Below, piece by piece: positions 42,338 to 50,001 of a stretch of DNA of 64,000 bases (position 1 is its first letter; the number at the start of each line of letters is the position of its first letter). The position numbers and the translations under genes are program-made. Below the pieces are notes generated by a model. It did no database searches. It was given only the letters and a program-made list of their open reading frames with translations, and was not told where the DNA came from. This DNA is from an uncultured Clostridia bacterium (GTDB lineage: Bacteria; Bacillota; Clostridia; Christensenellales; CAAEEZ01): positions 124,001 through 188,000 of the forward strand of contig CAKRNA010000001.1 of NCBI GenBank assembly GCA_934365195.1, written 5' to 3'.

Positions 42338-43909
42338 ATGAAAAGAAAATTAACTAGCAAAATTTTGGCGTTTACTATGCTTATTGCTTGCGTAGTTGCA
42401 TGCTGTTTCTCTTTAACGGCGTGCGAAAACAAAAAACCAAAGCCTTTTGATAATACGTACGTCCCACCCGTATACAACACTTCGGGCGAGGAGAAAAACG
42501 CTGTGGTTATTTTGCCGGGTATTCTTGGCTCTAACCTAGTCAACGCAGAGACGGGCGTTTCGGTATGGTCGGGCGGCGGACTTATGAACAACCTATTTAT
42601 GAGCACAACCGCAACCGATAAGGAAGGCAGGTTCAAAACCGAGGAGATTAAAAAGTACTTAAAGAGTTTTTTGTATAAGGACGAAAACGGCAAATCCGTT
42701 ATTCCTCTTCGTGCCGCAACAATGAACGATAAATCGCTTGAATACGGCTTAATCGACGAGTACAAAAACCTGTACAAATTCTTTAAAAAAACTCTTGGCT
42801 CTACGTACGACGTGGTGGTGTATCAGTACAACTGGACGAACTCTTGCACTCAATCTGCCGAGGAACTAGAACAATTTATAACTAAGAATAAATATACCAA
42901 CACGATATTAGTAGGTCACAGCCTAGGCGGAACGGTAATCGACTATTACCTTGCAAGAAGCGAGCAAAACCGCACGAATACAAAGCAAGTAATCACTTTG
43001 TCCACCCCACACTTCGGCGCTGTGGACGCTGCGCTTTTGTCGATTAGCGACATCGATATTAACTTGCCTGAAAAAGCGGTAAACGCACTAAACAAGTTAA
43101 TCACGGGAAAAGAAACTAATAGTGAAGATTTAAACGGCTTATTAGCAGCAAAACCGATTTTTGAGGAAATTCTTGGCGTATTTGGTTTGTCTCTTACCGA
43201 CGCAAACGGCTTACTAGGAAACGTTGACCTAGGCGGAATAAACTTTATAAACAAACTACCAAAAGAGTACGCATCTAACCCACTAGGTTTTGCAAGCGAT
43301 ATTTTAAACACCGCTTTGTCCTACCTAAGAACGATGCCTAGCGTGTACGAACTACTACCTTCAAGGCTTGCTTTTGAAAAGGGATTTAAAGGGGCAAAAC
43401 CCGTAACTATCAACTCAAACGAGGTAACTTACGACGAATTTATAGCCGAAATAAAGAACCTTGAATACGTTAAAAACAACGCTTATATCACCAAGATTGT
43501 AGACGGACTAAGCGAAAAACAAGACTCGCTAATTATAGGTGGCAAATTCGTAACAGAACTTGTAGACACACACTATATTACCGCTAACGGCTATCTTGAC
43601 ACCTTGACAACCTACTCGGTAAACCTACTAAAAGAGGACGGCAAACTTATTGTTAAGCCAAATACAACGAATATTAAAAGGGTTAAAAGCACGGTAACCG
43701 AAACCGAAAATAACTTTGGCGACGGAATGGTGCTTGTTGAGTCGGCAATAGCAGGCTGCACAAACACAAGAAAGATACACGTGCTTAAGAGTAACTTCGA
43801 CCATATCGATATTTACTCGCCTGAAAGCCTAAAAGACGGCGTGCACTTCTTACCGATTTTCGTAGAAAACGAACTTGGCGAAACCCTTAAAAATATCGTT
43901 AAATATTAA
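42338..43909 (+). CDS. Secreted LCAT/lipase-like alpha/beta hydrolase lipoprotein
   Basis: A 523-residue lipoprotein. The signal peptide ends in LTAC (Cys29). The catalytic domain starts VVILPGILGSNLVN (57-70), the oxyanion-hole region of lecithin:cholesterol acyltransferase-like enzymes, and has the nucleophile elbow GHSLGG (193-198, Ser195), then TLSTPHFGAVDA, a typical lid-flank block. Late Asp and His residues (for example DGMVLVESA and KSNFDHIDIY) complete the likely triad. It probably cleaves lipids, esters or acylated glycans outside the membrane. AGAAGGTG precedes the ATG. Single gene with a strong terminator. Confidence 0.87.
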   Translation: MKRKLTSKILAFTMLIACVVACCFSLTACENKKPKPFDNTYVPPVYNTSGEEKNAVVILPGILGSNLVNAETGVSVWSGGGLMNNLFMSTTATDKEGRFKTEEIKKYLKSFLYKDENGKSVIPLRAATMNDKSLEYGLIDEYKNLYKFFKKTLGSTYDVVVYQYNWTNSCTQSAEELEQFITKNKYTNTILVGHSLGGTVIDYYLARSEQNRTNTKQVITLSTPHFGAVDAALLSISDIDINLPEKAVNALNKLITGKETNSEDLNGLLAAKPIFEEILGVFGLSLTDANGLLGNVDLGGINFINKLPKEYASNPLGFASDILNTALSYLRTMPSVYELLPSRLAFEKGFKGAKPVTINSNEVTYDEFIAEIKNLEYVKNNAYITKIVDGLSEKQDSLIIGGKFVTELVDTHYITANGYLDTLTTYSVNLLKEDGKLIVKPNTTNIKRVKSTVTETENNFGDGMVLVESAIAGCTNTRKIHVLKSNFDHIDIYSPESLKDGVHFLPIFVENELGETLKNIVKY

Positions 43910-43952
43910 TAAGTAAAACTAATTCTTAAAGTTAATTTTTCTTACCTAAAAT

Positions 43953-43985
43953 AAAAAAATCTCTCGAAAAGCGAGAGATTTTTTA
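43953..43985. terminator. Bidirectional terminator
   Basis: Ten-bp stem AAATCTCTCG/CGAGAGATTT (43957-43966 with 43972-43981), AAAAG loop and T run; lies between the convergent lipase and NifX-like genes. Confidence 0.88.
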
Positions 43986-44015
43986 TTGCATTTTTTCTAT
44001 TATTCAGTTTAGGAT

Positions 44016-44450
44016 TTAATGACAGCCACAGCCGGAGCCACAACTACAACCGCCACTATGACAGCCGCAGCCTTCCTCCTCATCAGAGCCACAACCACAG
44101 CCCTCTTCTTCGTCGTGGTGGTGCTCGCACGCTACGTTAGGATCGTACGCAAGGCAGTTACCGAGAAAGTCCTTAACAACCTCGTCGCAATCGCCCTCTA
44201 CACCGCCAAACAAAATCATACCTTGGCTGTACAAAGCGTTTTTAGCCCCGTCACCTATACAGCCGCAAATAATTACGTCTGCGCCCTGCTCTAATAAAAA
44301 TCCTGCAACGGCAGAGTGACCTTGCTCTTTAACCGTAACCACCTCTGCTGCTACGATTTCGCCACCTAAAACCTCGTATATTTTAAATTCCTTAGAATGT
44401 CCGAAATGGTCGAATACTTTGCCATTTTCATGAGTTACTGCTATCTTCAT
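44016..44450 (-). CDS. NifX/NafY-like (dinitrogenase Fe-Mo cofactor biosynthesis) protein with Cys/His tail
   Basis: Residues 1-105 form the NifX/NifB-C fold: MKIAVTHENGKVFDHFGHSKEF with the conserved DHFG-H block, then GADVIICGCIGDGAK. The tail (106-144) is almost all Cys, His, Gly and acidic residues (EHHHDEEEGCGCG, CGCHSGGCSCGSGCGCH), with 13 or so metal-binding side chains. The fold binds Fe-S or Fe-Mo cofactors; in genomes without nitrogenase it is thought to handle iron clusters. Nitrogenase is not indicated here. It overlaps the UPF0251 gene by 23 nt and lies next to feoB, so an iron-storage or transfer role is my inference. Confidence 0.85.
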   Translation of the reverse strand: MKIAVTHENGKVFDHFGHSKEFKIYEVLGGEIVAAEVVTVKEQGHSAVAGFLLEQGADVIICGCIGDGAKNALYSQGMILFGGVEGDCDEVVKDFLGNCLAYDPNVACEHHHDEEEGCGCGSDEEEGCGCHSGGCSCGSGCGCH

Positions 44451-44802
44451 TGTCTTCTCCTTTTAATATATTTCTTTTACAACGCAAATCGCATATTTTA
44501 TTGCAATTTCCACGATAAGTACATAGTTCGTACTCTCCGCCCTCTATTATTAGCGTTTTGCCGTTTACTAATACGTCCGCAATCTTCCCTCTTGCCGAAA
44601 AGTAGATGCCCTGAACGGTAGTTCTTGCCACCTTCATTTGCTTAGCGCACTCTTCTTGGGTAAGATTTTGGTTATCGATTAGCCTGATTACCTCGTATTC
44701 GTCCACCGTCATAGTCACGGTTTCGCCCTCGGTCTTTTCCGCCGAAAACCTAACGAACCTAGGTAATCTGCACACTTTTCTGCACTTTTGTGGTCTTGCC
44801 AT
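44428..44802 (-). CDS. UPF0251/DUF134 helix-turn-helix protein
   Basis: A 124-residue protein. MARPQKCRKVCRLPRFVRFSA is the characteristic start of the family. A sigma-70 region 4-like HTH follows (TMTVDEYEVIRLIDNQNLTQEECAKQMKVARTTVQGIYFSAR, about 45-86). The tail holds a Cys cluster (CTYRGNCNKICDLRCK) that could bind a metal or Fe-S cluster. Members often lie next to NifX-like genes, as here (23-nt overlap). It probably regulates the cluster in response to metal or redox; the target sites are unknown. A good promoter precedes it and GGAGGGCGT stands before the ATG. Confidence 0.88.
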   Translation of the reverse strand: MARPQKCRKVCRLPRFVRFSAEKTEGETVTMTVDEYEVIRLIDNQNLTQEECAKQMKVARTTVQGIYFSARGKIADVLVNGKTLIIEGGEYELCTYRGNCNKICDLRCKRNILKGEDNEDSSNS

Positions 44803-44820
44803 ACGCCCTCCGCTATTAAA

Positions 44821-44849
44821 AGTATAATACGGTTTATGACATAAGTCAA
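44821..44849 (-). promoter_or_regulatory. Promoter of the UPF0251/NifX-like pair
   Basis: TTGACT (44849-44844), 17-bp spacer, TATACT (44826-44821). It lies just after the FeoB-associated peptide gene. Confidence 0.6.
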
Positions 44850-44862
44850 CAATAATTCTCTT

Positions 44863-45012
44863 TTACTTTTTACTTTGGCAGTTGCATTTACATTTTGAAC
44901 AGTCAGAACAGCACGACTTTTTGCCCTTCTTTTTGTTTATAATGGCTGATATTACCACGCCGACTACAACGGCTACTGCTAAAACTATTACTACTATTTC
45001 GATCGGTTGCAT
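44863..45012 (-). CDS. FeoB-associated Cys-rich membrane protein
   Basis: A 49-residue peptide that overlaps the feoB 3' end by 19 nt. It reads MQPIEIVVIVLAVAVVVGVV as a single membrane helix, then IINKKKGKKS, then a Cys cluster, CCSDCSKCKCNC (residues 34-45). This is the layout of the short FeoB-associated Cys-rich proteins found at the end of feo operons. It sits in the membrane with its Cys tail probably on the cytoplasmic side and may receive or trap ferrous iron from FeoB. Too short for many gene callers, but the frame, position and pattern are convincing. Confidence 0.9.
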   Translation of the reverse strand: MQPIEIVVIVLAVAVVVGVVISAIINKKKGKKSCCSDCSKCKCNCQSKK

Positions 45013-47249
45013 TTAAACCTCCTTAAATCGATTTTACCCTTGTTGTTAAGCACGATAAGTGCAATTATCACGCTCCAAACGGCTAGGAAAATAAAGATCG
45101 TCCACCACCAAGTGCCTATTACGTACACCATAGAAGATACTACGTACGAAGTAATTAGCCAGAACGCTATAGTGGATTTGTATTTGTTTTTCGGCAATTC
45201 CGCTTTTGCAGTTGCAACGGCGGCAAAGCACGGAATAGTGGTCATATTGAATACGATAAATGATATTAAACCTGCCACACCGATTCCCGTTGCTTGAATC
45301 ATAGCCTCCACCGATTCCACCTGTCCTACAAGTTCAGGGTCGATAATTCCACCCGATACCAAAGCCGCTAACACGGCAAAGGTTGCAATTACGTTTTCTT
45401 TTGCAATTAAGCCCGTAACCGCCGCCACTACGAACACCCACGAGAATGCTTTTAGTTGGCTACCAAATCCAAGCGGAGTAAATAGCGGAGTTACAAGTTG
45501 TCCGATATTTGCCAAAATGCTACTTCCTATATCGTCCACCATCTTCCAGTCCCAACCGAAGTTGCTCAAGAACCAAATAACGATGATTGATGCAAATATA
45601 ATCGTGAACGCTTTTTTAACGTAGTGTTTTAGTTTGTCCCATAGGTGAATTACAAGGCTTTTAAATTGCGGTAAATGGTAATTAGGCAATTCCATAATAA
45701 ACGGCGGGGTGTTGCCCTTTAAAGTGGTATTGCGCATTAGTATTACCGTAATTATCGCAACGGTAATGCCCATTAAATACATACCGTAGGTTATCCATTC
45801 GGCACTTCCTGCGCCAAACATCGTAACAAGTGCGCCTGCTATTGCCGTAAGTATAGGTAGTTTTGCGCCGCAACTAAAAAACGGTATTACCCTAATAGTC
45901 GCAGTCCTTTCCTTTTCGTCGGCAAGCGTACGAGTGTTGATTATTGCAGGCACGGAACAGCCGAAACCCATTATCATAGGCATAAACGCCCTACCCGACA
46001 AGCCGAACTTTCTAAATGCTCTGTCTAGTATGAACGCTACCCTTGCCATGTAACCGCTGTCCTCCAAAATAGAGAAGAACAAGAACAGCAACAAAATTTG
46101 CGGAATAAACGACAATACCGCCGATATACCTGCCCATACGCCGTCCACAAGTAGCCCCGACACCCAACCCGGTGCGCCGTTAAGCGCCCCGCTAAGCGCC
46201 GAACCTATCGTATCCGTTATTCCTATCATTACGCTTTGAAGGAATACGCCCGGCGAATTCATACCCTCGCCGTTAAAAACCAGACCTTCCCAGTTTGCCA
46301 CTCCCTCTAACGTAACTCTACCTGCTAGCGCGCTCTTTAAAAACAAGAAGTTAGTAGAAAAAGTTACGTGGAACACCAAAAACATAATCACAAGAAAAAT
46401 CGGTATACCAAAATATTTATTTGTCAAAATCTTATCCGCTTTGTCGGACTTGTTTAGTTTTTTATCGCTGTTTTTCTTCGTAAGAACGGGCGAATATTTT
46501 TTTGCAATATACTTATATCTTCCGTCCGCAATCAGCCCCTCGAAGTCGTCGCCGAACACGTCGTCTTTAAACGTCGCCTTAAATTCTTCAATCATCTTTA
46601 CAGCGTCCGGGTGCTCTTTTCTTTCCAGTTCGTCGTTTTCCACCAGTTTAATTGCGTGGAACAACGGGCTAGGAATCCCTTTTCCTTTTAACGCTATCTT
46701 CACGTCGCCGATAAGGTGAATTAAGTTCGTATCTTTAAGCACGGTCACTCCCTCACGCTTCACACTGCTTGCCTCGTAAGTCACGTTCATAAGTTCTTTT
46801 AATCCCGTTTCTTTAAGGGCGGATATCTCCACGACCGGCACTCCGATTTCCCTTTCTAATTTAACCGCATCAATATAGTCACCGTTCTTTTTTACGGTGT
46901 CCATCATATTTAAAGCAATTACCATAGGCACGTCTATTTCCATAAGTTGTGTGGTTAAGTACAAGTTTCTCTCTAGGTTTGTAGCGTCCACTATGTTGAT
47001 AATGCAGTCCGGTTTTTCGTCTAAAATATAGTTACGTGATATCACCTCTTCAGGAGTGTACGGCGACAAGGAATAAATTCCCGGTAGGTCAATAATTTCG
47101 ATAGGCTCTTTCGCTTTTTTGTACACGCCCTCTTTTTTGTCCACGGTTACGCCCGGCCAGTTGCCTACGTGCTGGGTTGAACCCGTAAGGCTGTTAAATA
47201 GCGTGGTTTTTCCGCTATTCGGATTTCCTGCTAATGCTACTTTAATCAT
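44994..47249 (-). CDS. feoB: Ferrous iron transporter B
   Basis: Imports Fe(II) under anaerobic conditions. The 751-residue chain starts with a G domain: G1 GNPNSGKTTLFN (8-19), GVTVDKKEG, G3 DLPG, G4 ALNMMD. A GDI-like helical region follows (to about 275), then a membrane region from about 283 with Gate motifs. GCSVPAI and the PFFSCGAKLP block, with its conserved Cys, are typical. The ATG overlaps feoA by 8 nt behind GGAGGT. It is third in a feoA-feoA-feoB-Cys-peptide operon. A basic C-terminus (KIDLRRFKCNRSK) replaces the Cys-rich end of some homologues. Confidence 0.96.
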   Translation of the reverse strand: MIKVALAGNPNSGKTTLFNSLTGSTQHVGNWPGVTVDKKEGVYKKAKEPIEIIDLPGIYSLSPYTPEEVISRNYILDEKPDCIINIVDATNLERNLYLTTQLMEIDVPMVIALNMMDTVKKNGDYIDAVKLEREIGVPVVEISALKETGLKELMNVTYEASSVKREGVTVLKDTNLIHLIGDVKIALKGKGIPSPLFHAIKLVENDELERKEHPDAVKMIEEFKATFKDDVFGDDFEGLIADGRYKYIAKKYSPVLTKKNSDKKLNKSDKADKILTNKYFGIPIFLVIMFLVFHVTFSTNFLFLKSALAGRVTLEGVANWEGLVFNGEGMNSPGVFLQSVMIGITDTIGSALSGALNGAPGWVSGLLVDGVWAGISAVLSFIPQILLLFLFFSILEDSGYMARVAFILDRAFRKFGLSGRAFMPMIMGFGCSVPAIINTRTLADEKERTATIRVIPFFSCGAKLPILTAIAGALVTMFGAGSAEWITYGMYLMGITVAIITVILMRNTTLKGNTPPFIMELPNYHLPQFKSLVIHLWDKLKHYVKKAFTIIFASIIVIWFLSNFGWDWKMVDDIGSSILANIGQLVTPLFTPLGFGSQLKAFSWVFVVAAVTGLIAKENVIATFAVLAALVSGGIIDPELVGQVESVEAMIQATGIGVAGLISFIVFNMTTIPCFAAVATAKAELPKNKYKSTIAFWLITSYVVSSMVYVIGTWWWTIFIFLAVWSVIIALIVLNNKGKIDLRRFKCNRSK

Positions 47250-47475
47250 TATCTACCTCCATATACACCTGCTCCGCCTCGCTTTTTCTAAGCGTAAGTT
47301 CGTAGCCTCGAATGGTCACCTCCAAAGGATCGCCAAGCGGTGCTTTTTTCCTAAGCACAATTTCGGCAGAAGGCGTAACTCCCATATCGAAAAGCCTGCG
47401 CCTTATTGCACCCTGCCCCTCGACTTTTACCACCTTTCCGCTCTCTCCAACGTTAAACTCGTTTAATTTTTTCAT
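47242..47475 (-). CDS. feoA: FeoA family protein, second copy
   Basis: A 77-residue SH3-like protein that assists FeoB. The pattern matches FeoA: GESGKVVKVEGQGAIRRRLFDMGVTPSAEIVLRKKAPLGDPLEVTIRGYELTLRKSEA, including the RRRLFDMG and DPL-x-V-x-I-RGYEL-x-LRK-x-EA blocks. It starts behind AGGAGG and overlaps feoB by 8 nt. The upstream gene is a shorter FeoA-like protein, so the operon has two. This one is closer to the classical FeoA. Confidence 0.94.
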   Translation of the reverse strand: MKKLNEFNVGESGKVVKVEGQGAIRRRLFDMGVTPSAEIVLRKKAPLGDPLEVTIRGYELTLRKSEAEQVYMEVDND

Positions 47476-47483
47476 CTCGCCTC

Positions 47484-47696
47484 CTAACTAACAAAAATCT
47501 TAGTTGCAATCTGCTTGTCTAGGGCAATCCTGCCGTCTTTCACAAGGCAAATCACACTTCCGCCGTCTACCGACAGTATAGTTATTTCACTATTTACCAT
47601 AATGCCCAAATTTTCTAAGTGCCTTTTCGTTTTTTCGTCCGTTAGCACCTTTATTACCCTTAGGCTCTTGCCTTCGGGCGCTACTACCATAGGCAT
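47484..47696 (-). CDS. FeoA-domain protein, first copy
   Basis: A 70-residue FeoA-like SH3 protein: LRVIKVLTDEKTKRHLENLGIMVNSEITILSVDGGSVICLVKDGRIALDKQIATKI. The LENLG and KDGRIALD-x-x-IA blocks match FeoA; the family C-terminus is shorter than in its neighbour. I choose the ATG at 47696, 5 nt from AGGAGG; an in-frame GTG two codons up is too near that site. First gene of the feo operon. It may act with or in competition with the second FeoA. Confidence 0.88.
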   Translation of the reverse strand: MPMVVAPEGKSLRVIKVLTDEKTKRHLENLGIMVNSEITILSVDGGSVICLVKDGRIALDKQIATKIFVS

Positions 47697-47708
47697 ATTC
47701 ACCTCCTA

Positions 47709-47728
47709 ATATGAAACTTCTTTCACTT
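47709..47728. promoter_or_regulatory. feo operator site 1
   Basis: ATATGAAACTTCTTTCACTT, an imperfect copy of site 2 (47773-47792), sits near the transcription start of the feo operon. Confidence 0.5.
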
Positions 47729-47737
47729 TTCGGTAAT

Positions 47738-47767
47738 ATATTACTATCACTAAAGCAATTTTGTCAA
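47738..47767 (-). promoter_or_regulatory. feo operon promoter
   Basis: TTGACA (47767-47762), 18-bp spacer, TAATAT (47743-47738). It is flanked by the two ATATGAAA/TTTCA dyads. Confidence 0.65.
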
Positions 47768-47772
47768 CTATA

Positions 47773-47792
47773 ATATGAAACTTTTTTCATAT
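47773..47792. promoter_or_regulatory. feo operator site 2, perfect palindrome
   Basis: ATATGAAACTTTTTTCATAT: perfect 8-bp arms (ATATGAAA/TTTCATAT) around a four-base centre, just upstream of the feo -35. The same left half recurs at site 1. It does not match the Fur box or the classical DtxR/MntR site by eye. The bound regulator is unknown. Confidence 0.55.
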
Positions 47793-47811
47793 TTTTTAAA
47801 AAAGTATCTTG

Positions 47812-47840
47812 TTGCGTATTTTCTGAAAATGATATATAAT
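47812..47840 (+). promoter_or_regulatory. Promoter of the TetR gene
   Basis: TTGCGT (47812-47817), 17-bp spacer, TATAAT (47835-47840). The spacer contains the palindrome ATTTTCTGAAAAT (47818-47830), a possible autorepression site. Confidence 0.55.
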
Positions 47841-47856
47841 AAAATTAGGTGAATAT

Positions 47857-48456
47857 ATGAAAAGTGAAGTACGCACGCCCGTTCAAGAAAGGGCAATAAT
47901 AAAGAAAAACAAAATAATCGAGGCAAGTTACAAACTTTTTTCAAAAGTGGGCTACTACAATACGAACACCGCAGAGATAGCCAAAGAGGCGGGAGTATCG
48001 ACGGGCATTGTTTACGGCTATTTTAAGGATAAAAGGGATATCCTGCTTGACGTACTGGACGTGTACGTAAACGAAGTTTTCCCTCCGTTTGTAAAGATAA
48101 TCGATAGCACTACGCTAGAAAACGTGGACGACTTAGCGCCAAAAATGGTGGACGTTATTATTAAAACGCACGAGAAGAACAAGAAAATCCACGAGGCTCT
48201 GCATTCTCTTACCGCAACCGACAAGGCGGTTAGCGACAAATTTATCTTGATAGAGAATAATATCACCCACAAAATTGCCGACAAGTTTGACGAAATAGGT
48301 TACGACTTCCCAAATAAACTTGAAAGAATACACTTTGCTATCAACGTAACGCAAGCCTTTTCGCATGAGTATGTGTATGATAAGCACGACTACATAAACT
48401 ACGACGTAATGAAAGAAGTGGTGATAAGCGTTGTGCGTGACCTGATTAAAAGATAA
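47857..48456 (+). CDS. TetR/AcrR-family transcriptional regulator
   Basis: A 199-residue regulator. The N-terminal TetR HTH spans about residues 12-60 (KIIEASYKLFSKVGYYNTNTAEIAKEAGVSTGIVYGYFKDKRDILLDVL), and the rest is the helical ligand-binding and dimerisation domain, whose ligand is unknown. It is divergent from the feo operon, with a 160-bp shared region, and is followed 48 nt later by an acetyltransferase. A palindrome in its own promoter suggests autorepression. AGGTGA precedes the ATG. Whether it also controls feo is open. Confidence 0.92.
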   Translation: MKSEVRTPVQERAIIKKNKIIEASYKLFSKVGYYNTNTAEIAKEAGVSTGIVYGYFKDKRDILLDVLDVYVNEVFPPFVKIIDSTTLENVDDLAPKMVDVIIKTHEKNKKIHEALHSLTATDKAVSDKFILIENNITHKIADKFDEIGYDFPNKLERIHFAINVTQAFSHEYVYDKHDYINYDVMKEVVISVVRDLIKR

Positions 48457-48504
48457 CGGCTAATCGCTAATATTTAAGTTTATAATATAGTGAGAATATA
48501 ACTA

Positions 48505-49155
48505 ATGAAAAAGATACGAAACGCAGAAATCAAAAAACTAATTCACAGCGGACAAATTTACGATCCGTCTAGCCCGAAACTTATGCTGGAACAAATCGGC
48601 TACATCGACAAGGTGAGAAAGTACAACAAAACGCACTCCACTCCGCTTGGACTACTAAGTAGGACGATAAGGCTGAAAAGAATGTTTGCCGAAATTGGCA
48701 AAATGTGTTATATAGAGCCTCCGTTTCGCTCTAATTTTGGCGGTAAAAACGTGCATTTTGGCGACGGCGTGTACGCAAACTTCAACCTTACCTTAGTAGA
48801 CGACACGGACATATTCGTTGGCTCGAACACGATGCTAGGTCCAAACGTAGTACTTGCAACCGCAGGTCACCCTATTCTTCCGACGCTTAGAAAATACAGT
48901 TTGCAGTACAACTTACCTATCCATATCGGCAAGAACTGTTGGCTAGGCGCCGGCGCAATAGTTTTGCCGGGCGTAACAATCGGCGATAACACCGTAATAG
49001 GTGCAGGCAGCGTGGTTACAAAAGATATTCCGTCGAACGTCGTTGCCGTTGGCAATCCTTGTAAAGTGCTTCGTCAAATTAGCGAAAAGGACGAGGTTTA
49101 CTATTATCGTGATAGGCAAATCTCCCCGCAAATTCTAGAAAAGTACGGCAAATAG
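48505..49155 (+). CDS. Maltose/galactoside O-acetyltransferase-like hexapeptide enzyme
   Basis: A 216-residue left-handed beta-helix acetyltransferase of the Maa/LacA/NodL group. The N-terminal helical part (RNAEIKKLIHSGQIYDPSSPKLMLEQ) is the short substrate segment. From about residue 75 hexapeptide repeats run (FGGKNVHFGDGVYANFNLTLVDDTDIFVGSNTMLGPNV), with the catalytic histidine in TAGHPILP. It continues to LGAGAIVLPGVTIGDNTVIGAGSVVTKDIPSNVVAVGNPCKVLR. It transfers acetyl groups from acetyl-CoA to a sugar; its usual role is detoxification of non-metabolised sugars. Transcribed after the TetR gene, probably in one operon; the ribosome binding site is weak. Confidence 0.92.
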   Translation: MKKIRNAEIKKLIHSGQIYDPSSPKLMLEQIGYIDKVRKYNKTHSTPLGLLSRTIRLKRMFAEIGKMCYIEPPFRSNFGGKNVHFGDGVYANFNLTLVDDTDIFVGSNTMLGPNVVLATAGHPILPTLRKYSLQYNLPIHIGKNCWLGAGAIVLPGVTIGDNTVIGAGSVVTKDIPSNVVAVGNPCKVLRQISEKDEVYYYRDRQISPQILEKYGK

Positions 49156-49456
49156 GCAGGTTTAATATTATTTACTTAATCGAGTAACTACGCAAACCAC
49201 CTAGAATTTAGCCGCAAAACCTAACTAACCAAAACAAAAAACGACCTAAAATGATGTGAACCCAAAAGTTTAGACAAAAATGTAAAATTTTTAAAGTTGC
49301 ACTTCGAAAACAGGTCGTATTTTTTATTTGTAAACATAATTTTTTCTTATGCTTGTTTATTTTCCTCCTTAAAAGATTTACAAAGAAAAGACGATAGTTT
49401 TTCTCTCTCGCCTTTGTTACCGTTTTATAAAATTTTTTATTTTACAAAAAAGTAAT
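49156..49456. other. Intergenic region with a terminator-like dyad carrying a transposon-end repeat
   Basis: No gene. ACGACCT (49241-49247) and AGGTCGT (49312-49318) can pair across a 64-base loop, flanked by A and T runs as in a bidirectional terminator. Most of the loop is repeat copy C (49252-49305). Confidence 0.45.
49252..49305. repeat. Transposon-end-like repeat, copy C
   Basis: One end reads TGATGTGAACCCAAAAGTTT and continues AGACAAAAATG; the other, on the minus strand, CGAAGTGCAACTTTAAAAAT. Reverse-complemented it matches copy B closely over 42 bases. The paired TG ends with no gene between suggest a minimal MITE. Confidence 0.55.
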
Positions 49457-49975
49457 TTATAATACTACCTTCTTCCATTTTCTGATTTTGGTTCTGAAAG
49501 TTCCAAAAGGTGCAACGGTATTTACGTGAATAAACTTATATACTTCCCATACTGCTGTTTTAGTCGCTTCATCAGCCCATTGTCTCATATGTGGTTTAAA
49601 TAATTCTTCCTCACTTAACGAATCAATCATTCCATAGATAGAATTAACATTGTCATGTAATTTGACTTTCAACTCTTGCAGGGCTAAATGTGCATAGGTA
49701 TCTGTAAACCACCGATATAATTCGCCAAGTTGATTCCATTTGAATTCATCAGATGGCGTATTAACATGAAATCCCTTTTTTTCATCTTCTTCCCATTTAA
49801 GAATTAAGGTTGTCCAACCAACTTGGTAAGCAAGATTTTCAGCCGGAGTTCTATCAACTTCATCAATTCTCTTATCTTTTAAGGTTTCCGGAATATTATC
49901 AAATTCTGAAATATACTTCTCAAATGCTTTATTTATTTCAGTTTTGAGTTCTTCTTTATTTTTGTATACTCTCAA
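49457..49975 (-). CDS. ClbS/DfsB family four-helix protein
   Basis: A 172-residue protein. NKEELKTEINKAFEKYISEF, then VDRTPAENLAYQVGWTTLILKWEEDEKKG and SDEFKWNQLGELYRWF, are the blocks of the DfsB/ClbS (DUF1706) family of DinB-like four-helix proteins. ClbS of colibactin producers hydrolyses the toxin's cyclopropane and so protects DNA; the function of most other family members is not known. It begins with TTG behind an excellent GGAGGTGA. Codon use (AAT, GAT, TTT) differs from the GAC/AAC/TAC-rich neighbours, so it is likely acquired. Its start lies 27 bp from the end of a broken alcohol dehydrogenase. Confidence 0.85.
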   Translation of the reverse strand: MRVYKNKEELKTEINKAFEKYISEFDNIPETLKDKRIDEVDRTPAENLAYQVGWTTLILKWEEDEKKGFHVNTPSDEFKWNQLGELYRWFTDTYAHLALQELKVKLHDNVNSIYGMIDSLSEEELFKPHMRQWADEATKTAVWEVYKFIHVNTVAPFGTFRTKIRKWKKVVL

Positions 49976-50001
49976 AAAATCACCTCCACGATTTCTAATT
50001 A

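Noticed and set aside
44016..44450. NifX-like protein as evidence for nitrogen fixation
   Set aside because: No nifHDK or other nif genes are in the window; this fold is widespread in non-fixing anaerobes.
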